From the NCBI GenBank assembly GCA_030770425.1, contig JASJFT010000004.1:186001-250000 (forward strand): DNA of 64,000 bases, given 5' to 3'. Made by a program: the position numbers and the translations under genes. Below are positions 21,654-32,694 of the stretch, piece after piece (position 1 is the stretch's first letter; each line of letters starts with the position of its first letter). Under the pieces are notes generated by a model that saw nothing but the letters and a program-made list of their open reading frames with translations, ran no database searches and had not been told where the DNA came from. This DNA comes from Darksidea phi (taxonomy: Eukaryota; Ascomycota; Dothideomycetes; Pleosporales; Lentitheciaceae).

Positions 21654-23105
21654 ATGAGTCCGAGAGATAATGAAGCGGAAGCTGGGTTACTTCAGCTGAA
21701 AGAAGAGTGGATGAGAAAGAAGGCGCCTTTCTACTACGAATCGATTTCCGCACAGCAAGCCAAAGCTGCAATCGACTTTCCCACGCGCGGTCCTGTCTGG
21801 GCGAGCAGAACCGAGCTACCAGCTCCAACAAACGATGCGATTGTGGAACTTGTTTTGGCTGTAATAAAGGGTCTTGGGGATGGTTCGGAGAAGCTTCATG
21901 TACCCTCACTCGAGAACGTGAATGTACAGTGGTCGGGGTGGCGACCTGGAGCTCAGCCGGGTGAACCTGAACCAAAGATTAGTGAAGAGGAGAAATACTG
22001 CCACCTGGTCAAGGATTCGAAGGCAAAGATCGTTACACTCTACGCGCATGGCGGGTTTTACTGGTAAGATTCAGTAGTAGCGACTCAAGAACGCGGCTGA
22101 TACTCTTCAAGTACGGGTAGCCCAGCGACAAGCAGAGGGATTACGGCGGAATTAGCAAGGCTAACAGAAGGAAAATGCCTGGTGCTTGATCATAGGCTGA
22201 GTCCGCAGCATCCTTTCCCCACTGCTCTTGTCGATGCGTTCCTAGCCTATCTGTCGTTGTTATACCCCGCCCGAGGATCCTTCCACGAAGCCAGTAAACC
22301 TAAAGATGTTGTCTTCGCAGGGGACAGCGCAGGCGCGAATCTGTTGATGTCTCTACTTCTTCTAATACGGGAGATACGCAATCGCTATGGCGGACAAGTC
22401 CTTTTTCACGACAAGAAGGTTGAGGTACCTTTCCCGGCCGGCTTTGCTAGCATAGGCTGCCCAATGGACTTGACACTCTCCTTGTACAGTACCCCAACAT
22501 TCTGCAGGAATGATACTAACTCCAGTAGCCCATGGAACGAGTTGAACCATAAGTTCGATATCTTACGACCAAGTCCTCCTTGCCTGAGCGAGGAAATGCC
22601 TGCTTGTGCAATCTGGCCGAGTACGCCTCCGCGGGGAGATATCTACTGCGACGTTTCCCTCCTGTGTCACCCTCTAGTGAGTCCGGTCGCTTCAAAGTCA
22701 TTCTCCGGCTTCCCACCACTGTTCCTCGCATACGGAGAAGAGTTCTTGGGCCATGAAGGTCGCTTTGTCGCCCAGAGAGCGGTAGAGGAGGGCATCATTG
22801 TTGAGTACCACTATTATCAGCGGCTGCTCCACGTCTTCCCGCTGATGTATCCAAAATTGCCCCAGTCAAAGCACTGTTTGAGAGAAATGGCGCGGTTCTG
22901 CGATAAGTGTGTAAATGGGCCAGATGAGCTCCGTGTCCAAAGTGTCTCATACTTTGCGGACGATCCTGGGATGCAGCCTGTCAAGGATACTTTTTCGAGC
23001 TCTGAGATAGCTGACTTGGATCTGCGGACGGTGTTGGGGCGCATGAAAGAGAAACAATCACTGCGGCGAGATTGGACAGGCTCAAAGGAGAAAGCTCAGT
23101 TATAG
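21654..23105 (+). CDS. alpha/beta hydrolase, HSL (alpha/beta-hydrolase-3) type
   Basis: Probable esterase or lipase. Model: join(21654..22063, 22112..23105), 467 aa; the 48-nt intron has a CTGAT branch and frame is kept. The oxyanion-hole motif HGGFY begins at His132, the nucleophile elbow is GDSAGAN (Ser209) and the catalytic His is probably His377 in LLHVF. The acid should be Asp or Glu in the GEEFLGHEG segment (345-353). Many relatives have a D-x-L-x-DE pattern there, so the exact residue is uncertain. SPATSRGITAELARL after the oxyanion loop is family-typical. No signal peptide is seen. The gene is codirectional with the flanking desaturase and cyclase genes, consistent with releasing or transferring an acyl group in a shared pathway (inference). 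Confidence 0.9.
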
Positions 23106-23696
23106 AACTACGCATGATCAAGACAGCAGCCCGCACATGACGGTTCGGAATTTGGCATAAGAATGTTGCAAACCTATCGATTTTCTGTATGAAGAATGGG
23201 CTACCCAATGCACAGTGATTAATCTCGCTTCTTTTTTTATAACCCATGCGCACAATGAATCCTCGGAAGGAACCTCGGCAAGCGCTCCTACTTCGTCAGG
23301 TACCTCAAGAGGATGTGGCTCAACTGGTGAGAGTAGTGTTAATCCGTGTGACTTCTAGCGTGTCAGCCTTTTTCCACCTCCTGCGTCGTCATTCGCCCGG
23401 CGCTTGCGACCTGCCTGATCCCGATATGCATGTTAGTGGGGTCATGTTTGGATGCGGCACGGCTCTAGGGCCTCGGACCATGCCTCGGCATTCCCGACGT
23501 ATTTGACAAGGTTCAGATATAGACCATCAGAATCATGGTTTCCTTACCTGTAACTGTTTTCTCCAGGCTCCAGGGGCCCCATCGTCGCATGCCCACTTTT
23601 GCTCACAATTCCTATCCACTCTCCAGCGGCCCTCTCAGTCTCCTTTTTATTTCGTCAAGATCGTGCTTCCAACAAGTATAGCAATACTCATACACA

Positions 23697-24824
23697 ATGA
23701 GCGCAAAAAGGGAACTTCCTGAGAAACCGGAGTTTTGCCAACTTCCTTTGGATAAGGACGGACCAAGGGGCAATGCATGGGGACTTTTCGGAGAGCGGGA
23801 CGAACTTGGAATGCTGAACTATATCACACCGGATGTCACCCGCGAAGCATTGAAAGAAATTAGTTTCGGCATCCGAATATGCACGGATCTCCCGTTAGAC
23901 TTCTTCAAGGCTCCAACGTCCGGCCGGGTACCATTAAAACATGACGTGTGGCAGTTGAATGATTGGGCGGTTAATGACGATACTATTACCATGAATCCAC
24001 AGTCGTCAACACAATGGGACGGATTTCGTCATTTTGGTACTTAGTCACATTGAATAAGTGACATTCTGATCATCAACTAACAGCGCGCAGGGTATCAGGA
24101 CCGCAAGCAGTACTACAATGGATGTACACAGGGTGAGATATACTCCACACAACGAAATGGTGTGCACGGTGAGTCCCTCGGAGCATCGGTCACTATGTAC
24201 GCTAATTCGATGTAGTATGGCATCAAAACGGCGGCATCGCCACTCGCGGTGTCCTCCTAGACTATGCAGGGTGGAAGGAGAAAGAAGGTGTCTTACAGTC
24301 ATGTTTCCAAACGACGTCTATCACTGTCCCTGAGTTGCGAGCTGTAATGGCCGCACAGAATGTGTCCCTTCGACATGGGGACGTTCTTTTGATTCGTAGC
24401 GGGTACATTGACGCCTACAAAACTTTGACTGAGGAAGACATCAGGCAGCGGGCAAAAGAAGATTTCGCACCGGCGATTGGCCTTGAGCAATCTGAGGATA
24501 TGTTGAAGTTTCTATGGGACAGTGGTGCCGTAGCCATTGCAGGTGACATGCCCACCCTTGAGACCTGGCCGTGGCAGAACGAAGACTTCTGGCTCCATGA
24601 ATGGCTACTCGCAGGCTGGGGATGTCCGATTGGGGAGTACTTCAATCTTGAGCAGTTGTCAGCAGAGTGCAAAAGGCTGAGCAAGTGGACTTTCTTCTTT
24701 ACGAGCGCACCTCTGAACGTAAGTCAGAAATTACACCCTCCTAATAGTGTCTGGAACATCTACTTACGAACGGAAGGTCCCTGGGGGTGTAGCTACTCCC
24801 GCAAATGGTCTTGCAATTCTTTGA
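23697..24824 (+). CDS. putative cyclase family (PF04199, kynurenine-formamidase-like) enzyme
   Basis: Metal-dependent hydrolase or cyclase fold; fungal members act on diverse small molecules and the substrate here is unknown. Model: join(23697..24036, 24091..24168, 24216..24718, 24777..24824), 322 aa, normal for the family. Introns of 54, 47 and 58 nt all restore frame. Family segments: GNAWGLFGERDELGMLNYIT near the N-terminus, SSTQWDGFRHFG as the fungal counterpart of the HxGTHxDxxxH metal site, VWHQNGGIATRGVLLDY, GDVLLIRSGY, AIAGDMPTLE, and C-terminal APLNVPGGVATPANGLAIL. The last is assembled across intron 3 and ends at a normal TGA. Genes of this family are frequent in fungal secondary-metabolite clusters. 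A tandem duplication begins about 10 bp after its stop codon. Confidence 0.9.
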
Positions 24825-24833
24825 CCGAGAGGT

Positions 24834-25156
24834 GGATTGGGTTCGCCGAAGGACGTCCAGGGATTGGCGAAGTCAGCCGGGTCCATGCCACCCCGCAATC
24901 TACTGTAGCATTAGTCTGGTGGGAGCGGGGCTGTATTCCTGATAATAGTAGGGTCAATAAACCGCACACGGACATTAGAGCCAATCACGATTCAGATGTC
25001 AGCAGGTAGATTGGGTTCGCCGAAGGGCGTCCACGGGTCCATGCTACGCCGCAATCTAGAACCAGTCTGGCGGGAGCGGGGCTGTATTCCCGACAACAGT
25101 GTGAACAACAGACTGCACACGGACATTAGGGCCAATCACGATTCAGATGTCCGCAG
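24834..25156 (+). repeat. non-coding tandem duplication downstream of the cyclase gene
   Basis: Two adjacent direct copies lie at 24834-25005 (~172 bp) and 25009-25156 (~148 bp). They share GATTGGGTTCGCCGAAGG, the following CCGCAATCTA, GGGAGCGGGGCTGTATTCC and CCAATCACGATTCAGATGTC. The second copy lacks about 20 bp, and most other differences are transitions. Neither copy holds an ORF of note. It lies between the cyclase 3' end and the P450 promoter. Confidence 0.85.
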
Positions 25157-25502
25157 TTGTTCTGCTGCGGGTTTGCCATGCTGTGGAAGGTGAGCATGTG
25201 CCGCAATCGTGCGTCTGACAACCGCCGGACTTACTGCAATAATGACTGAACGTGATGAGCGTATTGATTCGTCCAAGCCGACAGGGTCGCCTAACAGCGC
25301 AGAACCATACTGAGACAACGCAGCACGCATGGCATCCTATGAGAAGACACTTCACTAATGAGGATGATGCAAAGCCCCGCCGCATGCCACCACGACATTC
25401 AGACACCAGCTTCACATTGACTTTGACCACTGTCCTGAGAATATTGCGAGAGAACCAAGATTTCGCAGAGCCAGTTTTCGCAACAGCGCTGAGACCGTTG
25501 AA

Positions 25503-27283
25503 ATGGCGAAAATTGGCGAAGCCGGAGGACTTGCCTCGAGCATATTCCTTGTTATCACTTTTGCGATTCTGACTGTGGGCTTAATGGTTAGTGAATTTGA
25601 AGGCTTGTATGCATTAGACTTACATGAGCAGTGGCTGCTTATCGTTGCCTACCGACTCCAATTTCATCCTCTGTCGAGATATCCAGGACCGTTACTCGCG
25701 AAAATATCAGATTTATACCCAGCCTGGTACAGCATCAAGGGAGAGCTCCATCTGAAAATACAAGACGCCCATCAGAAATATGGTAATGCACGATAGACTC
25801 TAGATTGAGCCCGCTGACAGACTTAGGCCCGATAGTTCGAATAGGTCCCAATAAGCTGGCCGTGAACTCAGTCACAGGACTAGAAGGTACGTAGGCGTGC
25901 AAGACCGCGCCAGAACGAGGGCTGATATTGGATAGAAATCTACCGCAAGGACCATGTTCAGAAATCCAAAGCATATGAGACAATGGTTCCAGCGCCCGGT
26001 GCATACAACACGCACACGTGCATAGATAAAGCACTTCATCGACGCAAGCGCAAAGTCGTTAATCAAGCATTTTCGGAACACGCTATCCGGGCTTTCGAAC
26101 CAACAATGCTCAGGCATATCGAAATCTTCATAGATGGAATTCTGCGGCATTGTCAGCTTGACTCTTCTGCGGATGGATGGTCAAAGCCCCTCGACATGAG
26201 TCTGGTGGCGAAATACCTGAGCCTAGATGTGATGGGCGAATTCGGGTTTGGCCGCGCTTTCGAAATGCAAACAAAAGAGGCGAATCGCTTTCTCATTCAG
26301 GCAATTCAGGCGTCAAGCAAGGTGGCAGGAATCTACGCTCAATACCCGCGTTTGAAGCAGATCAATGCTGAACGATGGGTGAAGCAGGGGAACTGGACAC
26401 GAGCGAAGTTTGGAGAGCTGATGAAAAGCATGGTGCAGCAGCGCATTGCGGAGGACACGGACGCATCCCCCGACCTCTTCTCTTTAATCATCAATGCAAA
26501 GGATCCGGAAACTGGCAAAGGATTCGCACTTGACGAGATCTGGGCAGAAAGCAGACTCTTCATCATTGCCGGTACGCATACCATTACAAGGTTCATGAGA
26601 CAGAACGGAATGGACTTACCGTACCAGGCTCTGATACAACAGCCACCGCCATGGCTGCTACGTTCTTTTATCTCTCGAGAAATACTGAGTGTAAAACCAA
26701 GCTTGTAACACTCATTCGCGAAACGTTCTCGAGCGTGGACGAAATATGCATTGGGCCAAAGCTTACGTCGTGCCATTTCCTGAGAGCATGTATTGACGAG
26801 GCCATGCGCATGTCTCCCCCAGTCGGCACCGCTCTGTGGCGAGAGGTTTGTAAGGAGGGCATCGTCATCGATGGTGAATATATACCGGCTGGTGTAGAGG
26901 TCGGTTCCTCACTGTATAGCATTCACCATCTCGGCGATGTCTTCGAGGATCCATGGAAGTACGATCCTGAGAGGTGGATGGAAGCGGAGTCTAACACATC
27001 TGAAGCTCGGAAGCGTATGCAACGACTGGCCTTTAACCCATTCTCTCTGGGCAGCCGCAAATGCGCCGCGCAGACGATGGCGTATACTGAGATCTCCATC
27101 ACCCTGGCTAAGGCACTATGGCGCTTCGATTTTCGCGTTCCGGCAGGCCCACTGGGAATGATTGGGGCGGGTGTGGAGGGTGATCGGAAAGGAAGACATA
27201 GGGTTGGTGAGTACCAGATTCGGGAGCATCTGACAAGCCACCATGACGGGCCATTTCTTGAGTTTCGTCCTCGGGAGTATTGA
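25503..27283 (+). CDS. cytochrome P450 monooxygenase
   Basis: Haem-thiolate monooxygenase anchored in the ER. Preferred model: join(25503..25586, 25632..25782, 25827..25886, 25936..26571, 26628..27283), 528 aa, a normal length. There is an N-terminal hydrophobic anchor, then YRLQFHPLSRYPGPL before the catalytic domain. The I-helix AGSDTT (310-315) is assembled across intron 4. The K-helix ExxR is EAMR (368-371) and PERWM follows. The haem loop is FSLGSRKCAA with Cys456; the usual Gly two residues after Cys is Ala. Intron 1 (45 nt, GTTAGT donor, CTTAC branch) is a multiple of three and stop-free, so its retention would also keep frame. It completes the accessory block and would oxidise the desaturase-derived chain if they share a pathway (inference). 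Confidence 0.92.
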
Positions 27284-28152
27284 TATTTTGGACCACTGTA
27301 GCTGCCGGAGGGAAATTACAGGGAGATTGGATGCCAGGTATCGATTAACTAGTGAAAAGGATGTTGCAATACAAATCGAATTCCATCTCAACAATCCATT
27401 ACTGTGATGGTTGAAGGTGAGTCTGACATTAGAGCGTTCATTTGGCCGACCTTTGATGAGAATAGGGAGCTATTCTAAGGTTGAGACCTTCGAATTGCGG
27501 ACCGACCACGTTTCAGACTTGCACGTTTTTTCACCGTCGCCTTGTATCGACCACCCCGCCAACGAAACTCGTTATCCCGCCACGTGTCGTGTCAATATAT
27601 GTAGAATGAATGAATACTTGACCTGACTGAATAGTCATCCCCGGTTGCCCTCGCACTATGTACTATACGATTCCCGGCAAGATGACGCCGAATGTCTCAA
27701 CCTCCGCGAACTCAACGCCTGTCTCTATCGAATGAGTAGCAGCCATCGCATCGCCAAACTCTCGGAATAACCCAAAAAGTTAGTATAAAAAGATATTTCG
27801 TCCCGAATACCTTAAATCGTAAGAAGGTTATTATTGGTTACAGTCATTACCCAAGGCTCATGTCACGGTATGACTACGAGGGCAACGGCCAGAGCGTCAG
27901 AGTGGGCATGGCACGTGCCATATAGGGGGGGTTTTTTTCCTATAAAAAAGTATCAGAAGGTAGGTAACTTAGAGACTTTTCTATAGCATCTAAAAGACTA
28001 GACTTACAGCCTCTTATAAACAAAGAGAAAACATTTTCTTTTCAAGTATTCCAGTAAAGAATAACTATTTATACTGGAAATTAAAGAAGAATTAGATTCT
28101 CCTAGTACTAGAGCCTAATCTAGAGGTAGAAAGCATATAAGCCCTCCACGAT
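27284..28152. other. repeat-scarred intergenic region
   Basis: Non-coding stretch after the P450 gene. It includes dispersed-repeat copy B and, at about 27920-28140, an AT-rich block with the homopolymer junction GGGGGGG-TTTTTTT at about 27925-27938. No gene is supported. Confidence 0.5.
27725..27832 (+). repeat. dispersed repeat, copy B (right flank of the accessory block)
   Basis: Same-orientation partner of the copy at 16324-16430. Relative to copy A it has extra A/T at many positions (for example GCAGCCATCGCATCG versus GCGGCCATCGCGTCG), the direction expected from repeat-induced point mutation. No ORF. Confidence 0.75.
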
Positions 28153-28389
28153 TTAGTGTAATCGGCTACTTCCTAGCCGGACATTGAGTTTCGGAACGGA
28201 GGTCCCTTTTTGATTAGCCGTTAGATGAAGATGACGTATCAAAACTCTTAAACCGGCGTCCGCTAGACGAACAGCATTGCGAAAGCGAACAAGTCTGTTC
28301 ATCTTACGGTATTCGGTGGCTACTGCCGCCTCGCTCGACACGTCAACGACAATTCGACGGCGGTGAGCAGCTCTATCGGTCTGAGTCAT
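28153..28389 (-). CDS. short hypothetical ORF, doubtful
   Basis: 78 aa from an ATG at 28389, Arg-rich (RLVRFRNAVRLADAGLRVLIRHLHL). No family recognised. Base composition is more coding-like than the AT-rich block before it, so it may be a fragment of a decayed gene or mobile element rather than a working gene. Confidence 0.2.
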   Translation of the reverse strand: MTQTDRAAHRRRIVVDVSSEAAVATEYRKMNRLVRFRNAVRLADAGLRVLIRHLHLTANQKGTSVPKLNVRLGSSRLH

Positions 28390-29155
28390 TCATGCAGCTC
28401 CGCTCCAAACGCAGCCTGAGTCGGTTGCGGTTGTTTTTTGGGATATTTCCGACAGCTTTATATGCCTGCGATCTTCACGACAGCGGGAGCGGTCTGGCGA
28501 TGCTTTGCGAATTCGTCGTCCTTCAACGGTGTTGCAACCATTGCAAAAGTCCACGATTGATCAACGAGGAAACCCAGGTAATTGCTTGATAGTTAGTGGG
28601 GTAGAAAGCACTGATAAGGTCCATCTGAGATAGGAAGCTAGGAGACCGCTTCCAATGGTTAGTTGAGAACAAGAGTAATGAGTAAGGGTTGGTTGCAAGG
28701 TAAACGCTAGAAGCTAATCATCAAACCACAAGATTGGCTCTTGGGGAAGGCGCGAAACAATGAGAAAGCCATAAATTCAACTCGTGGCTAGCTAACCAGA
28801 CTGCGCGATAAGATGCTTGACACGCCCCGCGGAGTAATAAGCAAGAACCCAACTGTATTACGCCGATGCAGCCAGTGGAGAAGCTTAACTGTGAGAGAAG
28901 AAATTGCGATTGACGTGTATTTGATAAGTAACTAAAGATAATATCTAGCCAAACAGAGTTGAACAATAGAGAGAAGATTATTACCCGTACAAACTTTTTC
29001 ATGAATGCGTAGGAAGCAGTTATAAACCCGAATGCCCCCAAAGCACGAGCTCAAGTTCTTGCTAGTAGGGACAGGCCCTAAAATGCAACCGTGTCGAATG
29101 CGCAGTCCGAGCGCGGCGTACAGTGTAGCGTTCATCGAGAAGAGCGCAACCGTGT
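28390..29155. other. intergenic region without a recognisable gene
   Basis: About 770 bp with only short, unsupported frames on both strands. Confidence 0.45.
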
Positions 29156-31085
29156 TCAACCACTGATATCCATCTTGTCACCAGGACAATGAAATGGTCG
29201 CTTCATAGCTATGTGAAGATTTCTTGCAAGATCTTCTTCCATGTCAATATCACTTCCTTCATCATCAGAATAACAAACCGAACCTTTGTCTCTGTAAGAG
29301 CCATCATCTTCGGAGCCGTCATCGATAAGGATAAAGTCCCCGAGGCTGTTACTTCGCAGGGACCTAGATGCGTCAAAAGATCTCTTCATTCCAATGTTGG
29401 CAGAGGTGCGACCTGCTTTCGATTCAGGCTTAGACTTGATTTTCGACCTAACGATGGTGGCAGAAGCCTTCAGAGTGGGTTCAGTATTCGTTATCGCGGA
29501 TATCTGCGACTTGACACGAGACATGTTGTGCTTCTTCTTTGAAGGCGCTCTATTGAAGACGGGCGATGGGGACGGCGACGAAGGGACATCATTATCCAGA
29601 TAGATGTCCGGATTATCGAAATCAACCTTGACCGTCGCCTCTTCTTCATCACCATGCTGCATCCTACCCGTGGGTTTGGGAGCTAGCAAAGAGTCTTGTG
29701 GACGAACTGCTGGCTGAGGTGTCTGCGAGACTTGGTTTTTAGCATTTTCATAGTTGCCCTTCATTTCGATCAAAAGGTCGTAAAGGTCTTTTACTGGCAA
29801 ACTAGGTGCAACGGCCATCAACTTCGCCACTTTCATGCGCAAGCCAAAGTCAGGAATATCGGCAAGAGTCAGCTCTTCGCAGATGCTTCGTCGAAAACTG
29901 GGAGTGTTGAAGGTTCGAACAGCTAGCGGGGCGGATGGTTGCTGCATCGGCCCCTTTTTTCCTTCGGATGGAGTGCGAGAGAGCATTGGCTTAGCACGCG
30001 GCCGTCTGTATAGGTCTGGTGTAGGCTCCTTCAGCCTAGTGAACTTCCCAGCGTTCTTAAGCTCGCGCATAGTTGTTGGTTGAGTACTTCCAACCTTTTC
30101 GAAGCAGGTTATTGTTGAATCGTCCCCCAAGGATACTCTCTCGGTCGGGGCTGGGGTGGTATATGCTTTCTTCGAAGGTATCTGCTGATTCATAACAACT
30201 TGGGGTGGGATTGGCGTAAATCTGGCAGGGCTATGCTCTCCAGTCTTGCTTAGGGTGTTGAACTCGCGTTTGGGTACACCGTGGCCCTTCTCCTCGCTGA
30301 GACGAATAATGAGCTGTCGCTCGAAGGACTAATCAGAGTGAAAATGTGACTTACGCAACGACAGCGCTTGCTAAACTAGTCTCGCGCTGCCTGGAAAGAA
30401 TAGGAACCTGGACCGATGACAAGTCCCCCATAAGCATGAAGCCATGTTCTTCCTTAAATATATTCGTGGCCTGATCAATAGGGGTGTTTATACGGTCCAG
30501 GGTGGAAGGGGAATATCGATAGTGACTGAGATTAGGCGCAGTGATCGGATTGGCAGGACGAACTGCTTCTTTGAGCCATGTTGCTGTGTCGACACGAGGC
30601 AAGGGTAGAAGTCGCGTCATCGGAATCGGAGCTTGTCTGTGTGCTTGCCTCTCTTCATCATCGCTATCTTCAATAACAAGTGGATGTTTGGGCCTGTCTC
30701 CAGCCTTGAGTCGTGTGCTCGGACCGAAAGTCTTTTCATTCGTCGTCGCTCTTCTCAAGTGCTTGCTACTTTGTTTCGGCTGAGCTTTCGGCTTTGATGT
30801 TCGGTTTCTCTTCTCCATCGCTTTTAGCGGAAGCTTCATTGTTCGGCGGGTGAAATGCATGCCCATCTTGCGTGTCTTCTTGAAGATTGCCTTAGAGAGT
30901 CTCAGGTCGATAAGGCGAATTGCATCGGGTGGATTTCCCGGAGGAGGCGGGCAGAGTTCTTGGAGGGAAGGTATGAAAAATTCGCGGTCACTTAGAGGCG
31001 GCGCAGAGATTTTACCTCTCTCTCTCATCCGTCGGTGCAGCGCACTTAGCCCATAAGGCAAAGATATAGGATACAAGGTATCCAT
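29156..31085 (-). CDS. disordered hypothetical protein with a CUE/UBA-like segment
   Basis: Model: complement(join(29156..30296, 30355..31085)), 623 aa; the 58-nt intron has donor GTAAGT and acceptor GTCTCAG and keeps frame. An alternative nearby acceptor would shift frame. Most of the protein is predicted disordered, with basic clusters (KKTRKMGMHFTRRTMK) and acidic Ser-rich runs (IEDSDDEE; a C-terminal DDGSEDDGS). The one compact part is around residues 355-400 (GLRMKVAKLMAVAPSLPVKDLYDLLIEMKGNYENAKNQV). Its L-P-x-x-x-L-x-x-x-L-x-x-x-x-G-x-x-x-x-A pattern resembles a ubiquitin-binding CUE domain. Acidic and basic tracts suggest a nuclear protein. Family name not recognised. Confidence 0.75.
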
Positions 31086-32694
31086 GGCTTACATGTGAGA
31101 GAAATGGGCGAAGGGCGGAGAAGTTGTAGTGAAGGGGCGGCGAACTGCGAGGGTTTACCTTAGCCGGGCTAACGTTGTTCCGCTACGGGGTGGTCCTATT
31201 TCATTATGGGATATTGAAAGAGTGGTACAGGAATGTGATTAATTGAGCGATACAATGTGGTTGAGAGAGTCGGTCGTTGATATTAGAACATGTGTTACCT
31301 TCGAGTGCGGAAGGCAAGCGACCCGCGCCAATGATCTCCTTCATGCGATCCCGAAATGCCGCCTCAACCCTTTCCGGAGCACCCTTCACAACGAGGTACA
31401 AAGCACCTATACAGACGAATCTGTTCACACCCTACCCCCATGCCTAGTCAGATCTCTTGGGGTTTCCTGCATGAATATCCATTCGTCGCTCCCTCGGATA
31501 TTGCGTACCATATTAACATTCCCGCTTCCCCCCGTCACTCTCACATCCCTGATATATTTTTAAGACCGTGATTGGTGGGTTGACCATGCTTAAAAGGGAA
31601 GATATGGGATGTCCTAGTCCAGTGTTAGATCAAGAGAAGGGGGGCCTCGAATGGGGAGACTTGACAAAGGACATCATAGCTTATGTCATAATAGAAGCAT
31701 ACCGAAGCTGGCAAATGCTAGCGATACATATACTGGCAAAATCAGTCGTAGGGTAAATGAATTCTCCAAGTGTGAACACAGTGATAAGAGTCATGGCGCT
31801 GCGTCATAGAGATCTAAATCTGCGCTAGATCCTTCGCAGGCCACAGTAAGATCCGCGGCTGTTGTCAGCACCTCTTCAATGCAGTGAACAGAAAGCCATA
31901 CCAAGAAGTCACCGGAGATGTTCAGGCACCGTGGGATCCGGCAGCATCTACACTTGCGTAGCTTAACAACACGAACTACTGACCGCTGTTGCGTAGTAGA
32001 GCATAGTAGCGCCGTACCATTGAAAGTCCTAACCTGCATTGAAAGAGACGAGAGAAAGGGAAAAAAAGCAATAATAGCCCATGCGGCCGTAAAGGCAAGC
32101 ATGCCATTGCAGAACCATCTGTTGCTGGTAGAAGGAAGATACCTACAAGTGTGAGGAAGTATATTCAAAATTGGGCCGAGGCTTTAGTAAAAGCAGTGAT
32201 TGGTATGAAGAGCAACCATGTCGCCATGGTCTGCAATCATGAGGGCACGCACTTGGCCGGTAGGCGCGGGGTTAGTAGAGAGATCCGGGGTGATATCCCC
32301 GACAGTGATTAGTTATGCAAATGCTGAGTTGATGTATTATTTCTCGCATACATATGTGATAGCCCATCCGGTATTTCTTCTCCCGTCGAGAGCATGGCTA
32401 GCGGGGGTCTGCTTAGTAAAGAGTTTATCAGAGGAAGTGGCTGCGAGCTCCGATTGGCCATGGCCGCCACATGGGCAACGACGTCAACACGCGGATCCTT
32501 GCACGTCGGGTTCCCGGTTCCTGTCCCCCAGCCCCCCGCTCTGCCGTGCTCACCACCAGACCTCGCATCGCCAGCTACATCGCGATTACGTCCACCGTAC
32601 GACTGCCCCATGCGCGCCTTTCTCGGAGGGCATGGGATGGCACGACCGCATCGTCTACTTTCGTGATTTCGCATACACGGCCAGACGAGCGCGA
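31086..32694. other. intergenic region without a recognisable gene
   Basis: About 1.6 kb between two divergent genes. Some frames continue into the BTB gene upstream of its preferred ATG (the frame is open from 32218), but that part lacks conserved features. No other gene is supported. Confidence 0.4.

Noticed and set aside
24834..25156. CRISPR-like or satellite array reading of the duplicated segment
   Set aside because: Only two long copies, no short spaced repeats, and CRISPR does not occur in fungal nuclear genomes.
31791..32168. Minus-strand ORF with a hydrophobic stretch
   Set aside because: It begins at TTG, no upstream exon was found, and the hydrophobic part alone is not evidence of a gene.
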